From Flammeovirga sp. EKP202 (GTDB lineage: Bacteria > Bacteroidota > Bacteroidia > Cytophagales > Flammeovirgaceae), in NCBI RefSeq assembly GCF_014534745.1, contig NZ_JACVVP010000004.1:176743-240742 (forward strand): DNA of 64,000 nt. The letters run 5' to 3'. Shown here in pieces: positions 34,952 to 43,138 of the stretch. The notes under the pieces are model-generated. The model had not been told where the DNA came from and did not search any database. It worked only from the letters and a program-made list of their open reading frames with translations. The position numbers and the translations under genes were made by a program. Position 1 is the first letter of the stretch, and the number at the start of each line of letters is the position of its first letter.

Positions 34952-35758
34952 ATGAAACAAATTAGCTTTTTTAGAGCGATAAGGATTTATAATTTATTTC
35001 TTCTCATGCTGTTTCCAATCTTAAGCTTTGGCCAAGATGGAGAAATGATTATTTCTGGCGTTTACAAAGGAACCAATTTATACATTGAAAACCCCTTACT
35101 GTCAGATGGTACATTTTGTGTGAAAAAAGTATTAATCAACCACAGTCAAATGCAACGGCTACCACTAGCAAGTGCTTTTGAATTGGAGATGAACCACTTA
35201 AACAAAGGAGACGAAATCAGTATCGTTATATTTCATTCTAATGATTGTGTGCCACGTGTTCTTAACCCTAATGCGATTCGTGATAAAGGACATTTCCAAT
35301 TTGTAGAGTTAGACATTACCGAGGATGGCCTTGAGTGGATTACTTCAGGTGAAGCCGCTGAGGGTAACTTTGTTGTATTACGAATGGAACATAACTCCTG
35401 GAAAGAAGAAAAGATTATTCAAGGAACATCAAAACCAAAACAAAATAAATACTTCTATAAAGTACTTCATCACTCTGGTGAAAACCAATATAAAATTAAG
35501 TACTTAGAAGTAACAGGAAAGGTTTACTATTCAAGTGTTTTAGAACACACTTCTAAGTCAGAGCAAGTCAAATTTTATCCAAATAGAGTTTCAAAAACAT
35601 TATCTTTCACAAGACCTATCAAGTATGAGATCTTAGATCAATATGGTAAAGTGATTTTAACTGGCAATTCAAAAGAGGTGAATTGTTCAAAACTTGTGGG
35701 AGGAAGATACTACTTTGTTAATTACGATAATAAGACCGAAAGATTTTTCAAAAAATAA
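34952..35758 (+). CDS. Secreted protein with possible T9SS sorting domain
   Basis: 268 aa. Signal peptide (hydrophobic residues ~13-26, cleavage near LSFGQ). The central part (~30-190) is strand-rich and unknown (GVYKGTNLYIENPLL; FNVV-like WITSGEAAEGNFVVLRMEHN). The final ~70 residues (SEQVKFYPNRVSKTLSFT; YEILDQYGKVILTGNSKEV; GRYYFVNYDNKTERFFKK) follow the F/IYPN...YY...FxK pattern of type A C-terminal sorting domains, so the protein is probably exported by the type IX system. No catalytic motif is seen; it could be an adhesin or surface-structural protein. Confidence 0.75.
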   Translation: MKQISFFRAIRIYNLFLLMLFPILSFGQDGEMIISGVYKGTNLYIENPLLSDGTFCVKKVLINHSQMQRLPLASAFELEMNHLNKGDEISIVIFHSNDCVPRVLNPNAIRDKGHFQFVELDITEDGLEWITSGEAAEGNFVVLRMEHNSWKEEKIIQGTSKPKQNKYFYKVLHHSGENQYKIKYLEVTGKVYYSSVLEHTSKSEQVKFYPNRVSKTLSFTRPIKYEILDQYGKVILTGNSKEVNCSKLVGGRYYFVNYDNKTERFFKK

Positions 35759-35772
35759 GCATTTTGTTTCAC

Positions 35773-35816
35773 AAAAAAGCCTTCTTTAGTGGTTTAAAAC
35801 TGAAGAAGGCTTTTTT
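35773..35816. terminator. Bidirectional terminator
   Basis: AAAAAAGCCTTCTT pairs with AAGAAGGCTTTTTT around a 16-nt loop, between the secreted-protein gene and the convergent biotin carrier gene. Confidence 0.85.
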
Positions 35817-35848
35817 GCGTAATGCCTAAAATATAGTATTTTAGAATT

Positions 35849-36358
35849 CTACTCATCAACTTTTTCTATTTCAATAAGTACATGCCCCTTATCTACAGAA
35901 TTGCCTTCTACAGTGTCAATTTTCTTGATAATTCCAGACATGGGAGCTTTCAGAATATTTTCCATTTTCATGGCTTCTAATATAATTAAGCTGTCATTTT
36001 CCTCAATTTGATCACCTTCCTTACAGAGTAATTCTAATACCTTTCCGGGCATCGGAGCTTTGATGATATTTTCTTGGTTTCCTTTCTTTGAGTTCATTCC
36101 CAATTGATCTAATAATTGATCAAGTTTGGTTTTAGCCTCAAAAGAAACCTTCTTGCCATTAATTTTTAGTGTTACATTTTTGAAAGAAGTATCTGAAGCA
36201 ATGACTTCAATATCAAAACGTTGCCCATTGTGATTTACACTAAATACATTGGGATGAGTTTCTTTGTAGTCAATATTGTAATTTTTATTGTCTATTACCA
36301 CGGATTGTTTGTCCTTTAGAATAGAATATACTTTGTCATTTACTGAAATGTTGAGCAT
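35849..36358 (-). CDS. Biotin carboxyl carrier protein subunit
   Basis: 169 aa. A C-terminal biotinyl domain (~95-165) contains the biotin-attachment motif EAMKMEN with the Pro-Met segment APMPGKV before it and the APMSGII repeat after it. The N-terminal ~90 residues are an unrelated strand-rich domain, as in acyl-CoA/oxaloacetate carboxylase BCCP-like subunits. The carboxylase partners (biotin carboxylase, carboxyltransferase) are not in this window, so the substrate (propionyl-, methylcrotonyl- or acetyl-CoA) is undetermined. Confidence 0.85.
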   Translation of the reverse strand: MLNISVNDKVYSILKDKQSVVIDNKNYNIDYKETHPNVFSVNHNGQRFDIEVIASDTSFKNVTLKINGKKVSFEAKTKLDQLLDQLGMNSKKGNQENIIKAPMPGKVLELLCKEGDQIEENDSLIILEAMKMENILKAPMSGIIKKIDTVEGNSVDKGHVLIEIEKVDE

Positions 36359-36457
36359 TGTGTTGTGTTTAATTTGGTGTTGATATTAAAGTATGTTTCT
36401 GAAGTTTTATTATCTAATCAAATAAGACGTCAGAGATAGTATCTGGTTGAGATACAC

Positions 36458-36519
36458 TAAGTACAAATTCAAAATAATAAATTAGAATTAACTATGATTT
36501 ATTTTTGATTTAGTACTTA
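36458..36519. repeat. 62-bp imperfect palindromic repeat (AAGTAC/GTACTT family)
   Basis: It starts TAAGTACAAATTC and ends GATTTAGTACTTA; the halves are imperfect inverted repeats. TATTTTTG (36500-36507) points to the outer-membrane protein gene at 36588. The unit is homologous, in reverse orientation, to 50605-50661 over nearly its whole length. Confidence 0.65.
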
Positions 36520-36587
36520 TTTTTGGTGTTTTATGTTCTTTAAATATATAAAAAAGGATTTAGAGAAAACTATTTATTTTGCTTATT

Positions 36588-37310
36588 ATGAAAAAAAACT
36601 ACCTCAAGATTTTAGGTTCCTTTTCCTTGATATTTGTCATGGGAATAATAAATAGCAGTTTTGCTCAGGAATATAAAAATCAAGATTCCCTTTCCAACTA
36701 CCAATCGAAATACTACGCACCCGAAAAGAAAACCGTAGAATGGGGATTTTTTATGGGCCCTTCTTGGTCTATTCCGTCTGGTAGTGCACCACAATTAGAA
36801 ACAGGTGCTCAATTCAGTAACGTTAGAGAAAGAGCAAGAACAACATTCTATTTTGGTTTTAAAGCTAACTTTTTTATTGAAGATCGTCTTTCAGTAGAAT
36901 TTGATGCCTTGTTCAATTCAATGGGTCAAAAAACGGAATTTAGTGGCTTTAATCATGAGTTAGGGCAGTCTAATGAGACCGTGAAATACACAGAGGTTTT
37001 AAGTTATTTTGTATTCCCATTGACCCTAAACTATTATCTCAACGAAAACATCTATATCAAAGGCGGTCTTTATGGAGCTACTTTAGCTGGAGCTCAGAGA
37101 AGAGAAGGCGGTCTTTTTGGAGATTATCTTGACGTAAACCATTTGTATAGAGGAGGAGATTTTGGCTTTACAGCAGGTATTGGAGCAGAAGCAAAAGTGT
37201 TATTTGTAGAGTGGAGATACAGTAGAGGTTTAATTGACGTCACTTTTGATGATGAAAAATATTATAACCAAAATATTCAATTAGTTGTAGGTTTTAAATT
37301 TGGAGGATAA
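36588..37310 (+). CDS. Outer-membrane beta-barrel protein (PorT/OmpW-like size class)
   Basis: 240 aa. The frame can be opened at a TTG (36579), but the ATG at 36588 gives a canonical signal peptide (MKKNYLKILGSFSLIFVMG, cleavage near SFAQ). The mature chain alternates hydrophobic and polar residues and ends with an aromatic-terminated strand (IQLVVGFKFGG), the typical C-terminal beta-signal of an eight-stranded barrel of the porin-like outer-membrane family. The ligand and role are unknown. It is followed 1 bp later by a lipoprotein gene, so the two may form a complex. Confidence 0.75.
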   Translation: MKKNYLKILGSFSLIFVMGIINSSFAQEYKNQDSLSNYQSKYYAPEKKTVEWGFFMGPSWSIPSGSAPQLETGAQFSNVRERARTTFYFGFKANFFIEDRLSVEFDALFNSMGQKTEFSGFNHELGQSNETVKYTEVLSYFVFPLTLNYYLNENIYIKGGLYGATLAGAQRREGGLFGDYLDVNHLYRGGDFGFTAGIGAEAKVLFVEWRYSRGLIDVTFDDEKYYNQNIQLVVGFKFGG

Positions 37311-37311
37311 G

Positions 37312-37812
37312 ATGTATAAAAATTTACTATTAGTCATTGTAGCAGCATTATTTTTCAGCTGCGGTACTGAGCTCGATAATCCAATTAATAATATACCTGA
37401 TAATAGCAACTATGTGTACACCTCACAAGTGAAATATTATACAGTACCGGGAGGTGAGCCTGAACAAGAGCAAAGCTTCAGTGGTTATCTTTCAATGAGT
37501 ATTAATGAAGGCAGTGGAAATGGTATAATTGAGATTCAACCAGAATATGGTGTGAATTGGACGTTGAACATTGATAATTTATTGACAATTGATGGTGATT
37601 CGAGCGTGTTAATGATTCCTGAACAAAACGTGATGATCAATAATGATAATTATTCGGTGATTGGTATGGAAGTTTATCAATCAAATAATACAGTTTTTCA
37701 TGTATTAAAAACAGCTGATTCGATTTTTGTGAATTACAACTCTTTTTACTTAGGTAATAATTCAGATTATAAATACACTGAGGGCGAAATTAAAGGAAGA
37801 AGGTTTAGATAA
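37312..37812 (+). CDS. Lipoprotein, partner of the outer-membrane barrel
   Basis: 166 aa from the ATG at 37312, one base after the upstream stop; a TTG at 37300 would add four residues and is less likely. The lipobox FFSC (C18) marks a lipid anchor. The mature domain has alternating strands (YVYTSQVKYYTVPGG; YSVIGMEVYQSNNTVFHVLK) with no recognised motif; beta-sandwich or lipocalin-like folds would fit. Tight spacing suggests translation coupling with the barrel protein. A terminator follows. Confidence 0.72.
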   Translation: MYKNLLLVIVAALFFSCGTELDNPINNIPDNSNYVYTSQVKYYTVPGGEPEQEQSFSGYLSMSINEGSGNGIIEIQPEYGVNWTLNIDNLLTIDGDSSVLMIPEQNVMINNDNYSVIGMEVYQSNNTVFHVLKTADSIFVNYNSFYLGNNSDYKYTEGEIKGRRFR

Positions 37813-37840
37813 ATAAGCAGTTGAATAATTGCTTCAATCA

Positions 37841-37874
37841 ATAAGGGCTTGTGCATGCACAGGCCCTTATTTTA
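37841..37874 (+). terminator. Terminator after the barrel-lipoprotein pair
   Basis: AATAAGGGC pairs with GCCCTTATT, with an inner TGTGCATGCACA palindrome; TTTT follows. The repeat element at 37896 begins ~20 bp beyond. Confidence 0.75.
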
Positions 37875-37895
37875 TTTAAAGAAGTTAATATTACT

Positions 37896-38318
37896 CATTG
37901 CAAACTAAATTAATGTTAACTTCTAGTCGATCTTTCTACAACCTTTTAGAGGTTCTACTTTCAAACTTCCTTCTTCTTCATTTTTGTCTTAACACAAAAA
38001 CGAAGCAAAAAAGTCAAGGCTTAGAAGTCAAAAGCTAAATTCCATTTCACTCGCCTAAATGATTTTAAACTCGCTGCGCTCAAACAGCAAAATCATTTTT
38101 AACGGCTCATTCCATGAAATTCTTAACGTTTTTCCCTTCAAGGCCGATGGAGATACGGCAAAATGATTATCTAATTACAGGGAAAAAGACAATGGTTTAT
38201 AATTATCTTATAAAATGCAGTGTTGTAGGTAAGTTGCATTCTAACGTTCTCACGAACCATAATACACTACCATTTATCCTTCACAAAAGGAACTACATTA
38301 CTAAACAAAACTAATGCA
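37896..38318. mobile_element. MITE-like repeat, inverted copy of the 421-bp element at 50089
   Basis: About 423 bp, in reverse orientation and homologous end to end to 50089-50509. It begins CATTGCAAACTAAATT (37896-37911); the far end (to about 38318) is more diverged. It occupies nearly the whole 37813-38319 gap and abuts the murF-alr stop. The short ORFs it contains (e.g. 38114-38314, with FFPSRP) are by-products of the repeat, not genes. Confidence 0.7.
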
Positions 38319-38319
38319 T

Positions 38320-40758
38320 TTAACCTTCCATATAGTAAATTCTTTTGACTCTCGAGCTGACAGAAGTAAGGATTTCATAAGGTATGGTTCCAATTTCCTT
38401 TGCAATGGTTGATATGGAGCGGTTTTCTCCAAAGACGATCACTTCGTCACCAACACTGGCTGGAATATTTGAAATATCTACCATTGTCATATCCATGCAG
38501 ACATTACCAATTACTGGAGCTAAGTGACCATTGATTACTACTTTACCAACTCCATTGCTAAGCCTTCTGTCAAAACCGTCTGCATAGCCAATTCCTATGG
38601 TTGCAATTTTCTTAGGTGTATCCACTTTTCCTTTTCGGCTATAGCCTACAGTTTGCCCCGCTTTCATTTCTTTGATCTGAGCAATTACTGTTTTTAAAGT
38701 GGCTACAGGTTGCAAATCATCTTGTTTGAGGTTGTTGACCTCCACGCCATGCAATCCAATACCTAGGCGTACCATGTCCATTTGAGCGTCAGGGTAACGC
38801 ACAATTCCAGCGGAGTTAAGACAATGTTTGATTACAGCATAACCTAGGGCATCTTCAAGCTGAGAAGAGAGTAATTGAAACGCTTTAATTTGCTCTTTAC
38901 TGTAGGTATCGTGTACGCTTTCATCCGCTCCTGCTAAATGGGTAAAAGCACCTTTAACCTCTATTTTATTACCCAGTTTTAAAAGTCGATCTTCAAGCTC
39001 TTTATAATTTTCAGTGGTGAACCCTAAACGATGCATGCCTGTGTCAAAGTTGATCTGAATAGCAAAAGGTTCATCATGATTTTCTTCAGCAATAAATTCC
39101 TCCAATGCAGAGAGCATTTCGAGGTTGTAGATTTCCGGTTCTAATTGATGCATACGCATCATTTCAAAAGAGTCAGGAGATGGAGTTAATACCATAATAG
39201 GTGTTCTAATTCCATTTTGTCTTAATTCTACCCCTTCGTCAGCAAAGGCGACTCCCAGGTAATCGACTAAGTGATATTGTAATATATTAGCCAATTCGCT
39301 TTTGCCACTGCCGTAGCCCAAGGCTTTCACCATTACCATCACTTTGGTTTGTGGTGAAAGTTGAGATCTATAAAACATTAGGTTATGTACAACAGCATCA
39401 AGATTGATTTCAAGCTGCGTACTATGAATTTTCTTTTGAAGTAAAGTAGCAATTTTTTCAAACTCAAAATGTCTAGCTCCTTTTAGTAGAATCAATTCTT
39501 TATTGAATTGTAGCGTCGAGTTTTTGATAGCCGTTCTTACTTCGTTAGTATCATTAAAGAAGTGTTTTTCCCTTATATTGAAGACTTCTTCGTAAGAATT
39601 CAGCTGTTCACCTACACCAATGAACTTGTCAATATTGTATTCTTTACAAAGTTGATTGACTCTTTCATACAATGCTTTTTTATCTTTATCTCCTTGTAGA
39701 AGGTCGGAGAAGATAAGTGTTCGTGGATATGTTTCTTGATTCTGATTTAGAAATGATAAAGCAATTTGAAGTCCTCCTAAATCATTGTTATAGAAATCGT
39801 TGATGAGAACCGTATTATTGATGCCTTCCTTACGTTCCAAGCGCATCGGAATCCTCTTTAGCTTATTGATCCTACTTTGGATGGTTTCAAAAGGGTATTC
39901 CAAGCAAACTAACATGGCCACACAATGCATCGCATTTTCAAAAGAAGCATCGTCTAAAAATGGGATGTTCATTGGAAACGTTTCACCTTCGTAGTTGACC
40001 ATGATTTCATAATCAGCCACTTTCATGATGATAAGGTCAGCATCTGGATGTTCACCCCATGAGAAAGTAGGGACATCTAATGCCGATAATTTTTCATCAA
40101 TCAACGGATGATCTTTGCAGTAAACAACAATTTCACAATTTTGGAACAGTTTTGCTTTCTCATCAATTTTTTGCTCTATGGAATCAAAATCTTTATCATG
40201 GGCGGTTCCAATATTAGTAAATAAACCAATGTTGGGTTGTATGATTTCTTCCAACTTGTGCATTTCATTAGGTTGAGAAATGCCAGCTTCAAAAATGCCT
40301 AAATCATGTTTTTCATTAATCTGCCATACAGAAAGTGGTACTCCAATTTGTGAATTGTAACTCTTAGGGCTTTTGACCACGTTATAATCCATTTCTAATA
40401 GAAAATACAGCCATTCCTTTACTATCGTTTTCGCATTAGAACCTGTTATGCTGATCGTAGGTAATTGTTGATGTTGTTGTCTATGCCATGCAGTGAGTGC
40501 TTGTAGTGTAGCTAAAGTATTTTCAGTATATACGAATGTGGCTTCTTTATAAAGATATGCTTTATCAAATGAACTTGTAACTACGAATTTACGCACTCCT
40601 TTTTCATAAAGTTCAGGGATGAAAGATTGTCCTGTCCTTTTCTTTCCCTCCAATGCAAAAAATATTGTGTTTGAAGGTGCCGAAAGCTGTCTGCTATCAA
40701 TCAGTAAATATTCGGCATTCCAAAATGAGGTAGAAAAATCAAGGTTCGAATTAGGCAT
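38320..40758 (-). CDS. Bifunctional MurF ligase / alanine racemase fusion
   Basis: 812 aa from the ATG at 40758 (MPNSNLDFSTSFWNAEYLLI); an in-frame ATG at 40833 would add 25 residues that look like untranslated leader. The N-terminal half (~1-440) is a MurF-type Mur ligase adding D-Ala-D-Ala to UDP-MurNAc-tripeptide: the P-loop is TGSNAKTIVKEW and the central domain has ERKEGINNTVLINDFYNND. The C-terminal half is PLP alanine racemase: MVMVKALGYGSGK (PLP Lys), RLGIGLHGVE, VGYSRKG with the catalytic Tyr, and GNVCMDMTMVD. The fusion is typical of Bacteroidota. The P-loop has Ala where GKT normally has Gly. Confidence 0.88.
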   Translation of the reverse strand: MPNSNLDFSTSFWNAEYLLIDSRQLSAPSNTIFFALEGKKRTGQSFIPELYEKGVRKFVVTSSFDKAYLYKEATFVYTENTLATLQALTAWHRQQHQQLPTISITGSNAKTIVKEWLYFLLEMDYNVVKSPKSYNSQIGVPLSVWQINEKHDLGIFEAGISQPNEMHKLEEIIQPNIGLFTNIGTAHDKDFDSIEQKIDEKAKLFQNCEIVVYCKDHPLIDEKLSALDVPTFSWGEHPDADLIIMKVADYEIMVNYEGETFPMNIPFLDDASFENAMHCVAMLVCLEYPFETIQSRINKLKRIPMRLERKEGINNTVLINDFYNNDLGGLQIALSFLNQNQETYPRTLIFSDLLQGDKDKKALYERVNQLCKEYNIDKFIGVGEQLNSYEEVFNIREKHFFNDTNEVRTAIKNSTLQFNKELILLKGARHFEFEKIATLLQKKIHSTQLEINLDAVVHNLMFYRSQLSPQTKVMVMVKALGYGSGKSELANILQYHLVDYLGVAFADEGVELRQNGIRTPIMVLTPSPDSFEMMRMHQLEPEIYNLEMLSALEEFIAEENHDEPFAIQINFDTGMHRLGFTTENYKELEDRLLKLGNKIEVKGAFTHLAGADESVHDTYSKEQIKAFQLLSSQLEDALGYAVIKHCLNSAGIVRYPDAQMDMVRLGIGLHGVEVNNLKQDDLQPVATLKTVIAQIKEMKAGQTVGYSRKGKVDTPKKIATIGIGYADGFDRRLSNGVGKVVINGHLAPVIGNVCMDMTMVDISNIPASVGDEVIVFGENRSISTIAKEIGTIPYEILTSVSSRVKRIYYMEG

Positions 40759-40977
40759 ATCTTCCTTATTATTTTTTATTAATGTGAAATGAAAATTAAA
40801 GATAAGTTTCAGATTTTTACTTTTAAAGGGCATTGGTCAGTAAATTTTGAAGCGTTTTAATGTTTGTTTTAAAGTGGTTGATATACAGTGTTTTAAAAGG
40901 GTGGTTGATGATTTGGTATTTGATTTAATATTGGTTAACCAAATCATTAATTTATCAAAGAATTGAAAAACAACACG

Positions 40978-40985
40978 TATGTTTG
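40978..40985 (+). promoter_or_regulatory. Candidate -7 box for the MATE gene
   Basis: TATGTTTG fits TAnnTTTG; the ATG is 138 bp downstream. No TTG stands at the usual spacing. A TTGGTTAACCAA palindrome (40931-40942) lies 36 bp upstream. Confidence 0.35.
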
Positions 40986-41123
40986 TAAAACTTTTACAAT
41001 CGATACATTTTAGCTCATAATAATCAATCATTTCAAAAATCACCTAATCACAAGCACGCATAACTTTCACCTATTGGCTTTAGGTATTTTGATTGAGATA
41101 AGAGCGAGAAGAGAACACTTTAA

Positions 41124-42512
41124 ATGAGAAATCTGTTAAATACATATAAAACGCATTACAAAGATACTATTCGAATAGCAACACCTGTTGTAATTTCCCA
41201 GGCTGGTCAAAACCTAACCAACATTGTAGATAACATGATGGTAGGGCACTATAACACTGTCGATCTAGCAGGTGCCGGTTTTGCGAATAGCTTATTTGCC
41301 ATATTCTTGGTATTTGGAATTGGCTTTGCTGTAGGTGTGACTCCTTTGGTAGGGAAAGCTTATGGTCAAAGGGATTTCAAAGAAATGGGAAGTTTATTCA
41401 AACATAGTATGACGTTGAATGCTTTGTTTTGTGTATTCCTTGTGGTGGTATTGTTGACTTTATCCACGTTAATGGATTACATGGGGCAAACACCTGAAGT
41501 AGTGGACGCTGCTAGGCCTTACCTATTGATTAATACATTTTCATTGGTGCCGTTGATGTTGTTTTTTACAGCAAAGCAATTTGCAGAAGGAGTGAAATAC
41601 ACTAAAGTAGCCATGTATTTTACACTTTCCGCCAATATTATCAACTTTTGTTTAAACTATATATTAATTTATGGAAAGTTCGGTGCTCCGGAATTAGGTT
41701 TAACGGGTGCCGGTATTGGTACTTTAGCTTCAAGAATTGTTGGGGGTGTTGGTATGATGATTTATGTGCTGAACAGTAAACATTTCCATCGATATTTAGA
41801 GAATTTCAAGACAACAAAAATACACGCAAGTAAGTTATTACAACAGTTGAAAATGAGTCTTCCTATTGGTTTACAAGCACTAATGGAAGTAGGAGCATTT
41901 GCAGTTGGAGCCATGATTGTGGGGTCTGTTGGTACACAGCCAATGGCAGCACATCAAATTGTGATGAGTATGATTTCTCTTACTTTCATGATGGTGAGTG
42001 GTGTAGCATCTGCAGTATCTGTAAGGGTAAGTAATTTTTATGGAGAAGGCAACTGGCAACAAGCTCGATTGGCAGGGTTTACAGGAATGCAATTCGCATT
42101 ATTAGCCATGTCTATTTCAGCCGTTACATTTTTAGTGTTCAATGAATTTCTACCCTCCCTATTTACTGAAGACGTTGAAGTAATACAATTTGCTGCATCC
42201 ATGTTGTTTTTTGCCGCATTGTTCCAGTTGTCAGATGGTGCACAAGTGATTATGACAGGAGCTTTAAGAGGAATTTCAGATGTAAAAGTGCCAACAGTCA
42301 TCTGCTTTATTTCTTATTGGGTAGTGTCATTACCTTTAGGTTTTGTACTGACACATTATACAGAATGGAGCTTTTTAGGGGTTTGGATTGGTCTTTCTAC
42401 AGGTTTGACTTTGTCTGCTATTTTATTGTTTTCTAGATTTACATTAAGAACAAATCAAGAACTCAATAAAAAGAAGGTAGACCAAGAAGCCTTAGTAAAA
42501 AGCAATGCATAA
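41124..42512 (+). CDS. MATE-family multidrug/cation efflux transporter
   Basis: 462 aa with about 12 TM helices in two six-helix bundles. It opens TPVVISQAGQNLTNIVDNMMVG and the second half opens SLPIGLQALMEVGAFAVGAMIV, the paired bundle starts of NorM-type MATE exporters, which use Na+ or H+ gradients to extrude cationic compounds. The PLVGKAYGQRD and PTVICFISYWVVSLPLGF segments also fit. The substrate is unknown. The stop overlaps the next start by 8 nt, so it is translationally coupled to the 5-formyl-THF cyclo-ligase. Confidence 0.92.
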   Translation: MRNLLNTYKTHYKDTIRIATPVVISQAGQNLTNIVDNMMVGHYNTVDLAGAGFANSLFAIFLVFGIGFAVGVTPLVGKAYGQRDFKEMGSLFKHSMTLNALFCVFLVVVLLTLSTLMDYMGQTPEVVDAARPYLLINTFSLVPLMLFFTAKQFAEGVKYTKVAMYFTLSANIINFCLNYILIYGKFGAPELGLTGAGIGTLASRIVGGVGMMIYVLNSKHFHRYLENFKTTKIHASKLLQQLKMSLPIGLQALMEVGAFAVGAMIVGSVGTQPMAAHQIVMSMISLTFMMVSGVASAVSVRVSNFYGEGNWQQARLAGFTGMQFALLAMSISAVTFLVFNEFLPSLFTEDVEVIQFAASMLFFAALFQLSDGAQVIMTGALRGISDVKVPTVICFISYWVVSLPLGFVLTHYTEWSFLGVWIGLSTGLTLSAILLFSRFTLRTNQELNKKKVDQEALVKSNA

Positions 42513-43047
42513 TCAAAAGGAGACTTTAAGAAAAAAAATTATACAACAGCGAAACCTCTTGTCTAAAGCACAAGTGGATAAAGCTGAAAATGAAATAGCA
42601 GCAACTTTTTGGGAGAATAATACCCAAGAAGTTGCTGTTTTGCATACGTACATTCCCATCAATAATGAAGCATCAACGTTATTGATTATTCAAAAGGCAC
42701 TTTCACTAGGTTGGACGGTTGTAGTACCCAAAACACTTCCAAAACGCCAATTAAAACATTTGGTCTTGAGTGACCTCTCGCAACTGAAAGAAGGAAAGTT
42801 TGGTACTCTTCTGCCTTTAGATGAAATTGAATACAACGGAGAAATAAACTATGTTTTAGTACCTGGTGTTGGATTTTCAGAAGAAAAAGGGAGAATGGGG
42901 TATGGAGGAGGTTACTATGATACTTTCCTTTCAGAATATCCTAAAGCAATCAAAATTGGAATTGGATATGACTTTCAAGTTATCCCAAAGTTACCCATAG
43001 AAGAACATGATGTACCTATGGACCGACTCATTATAGCAAAGTTGTAA
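42505..43047 (+). CDS. 5-formyltetrahydrofolate cyclo-ligase
   Basis: 180 aa. It converts 5-formyl-THF to 5,10-methenyl-THF with ATP. The basic N-terminus (KETLRKKIIQQRNLLS), VVVPKTLP and the family hallmark GRMGYGGGYYDTFL are present. The start ATG lies inside the last 8 nt of the MATE gene, giving a coupled pair. Length is normal; E. coli calls this gene ygfA/fau. Confidence 0.92.
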   Translation: MHNQKETLRKKIIQQRNLLSKAQVDKAENEIAATFWENNTQEVAVLHTYIPINNEASTLLIIQKALSLGWTVVVPKTLPKRQLKHLVLSDLSQLKEGKFGTLLPLDEIEYNGEINYVLVPGVGFSEEKGRMGYGGGYYDTFLSEYPKAIKIGIGYDFQVIPKLPIEEHDVPMDRLIIAKL

Positions 43048-43138
43048 ACTTAAAGTAAATTATCCTTTAACCTTTTTTGGATTACAAAAAATAATAAACG
43101 GAAAAAGTATGTTTGCCCTACAATTTAACAGACATACG

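Noticed and set aside
38114..38314. 66-aa ORF in the 37.9-38.3 kb repeat
   Set aside because: It lies entirely in the repeated element and shares an FPSRP peptide with a similar ORF in the other copy; no gene-like composition.
40837..41043. 68-aa minus-strand ORF between murF-alr and the MATE gene
   Set aside because: AT-rich, no start context, no homology pattern; overlaps the MATE promoter region.
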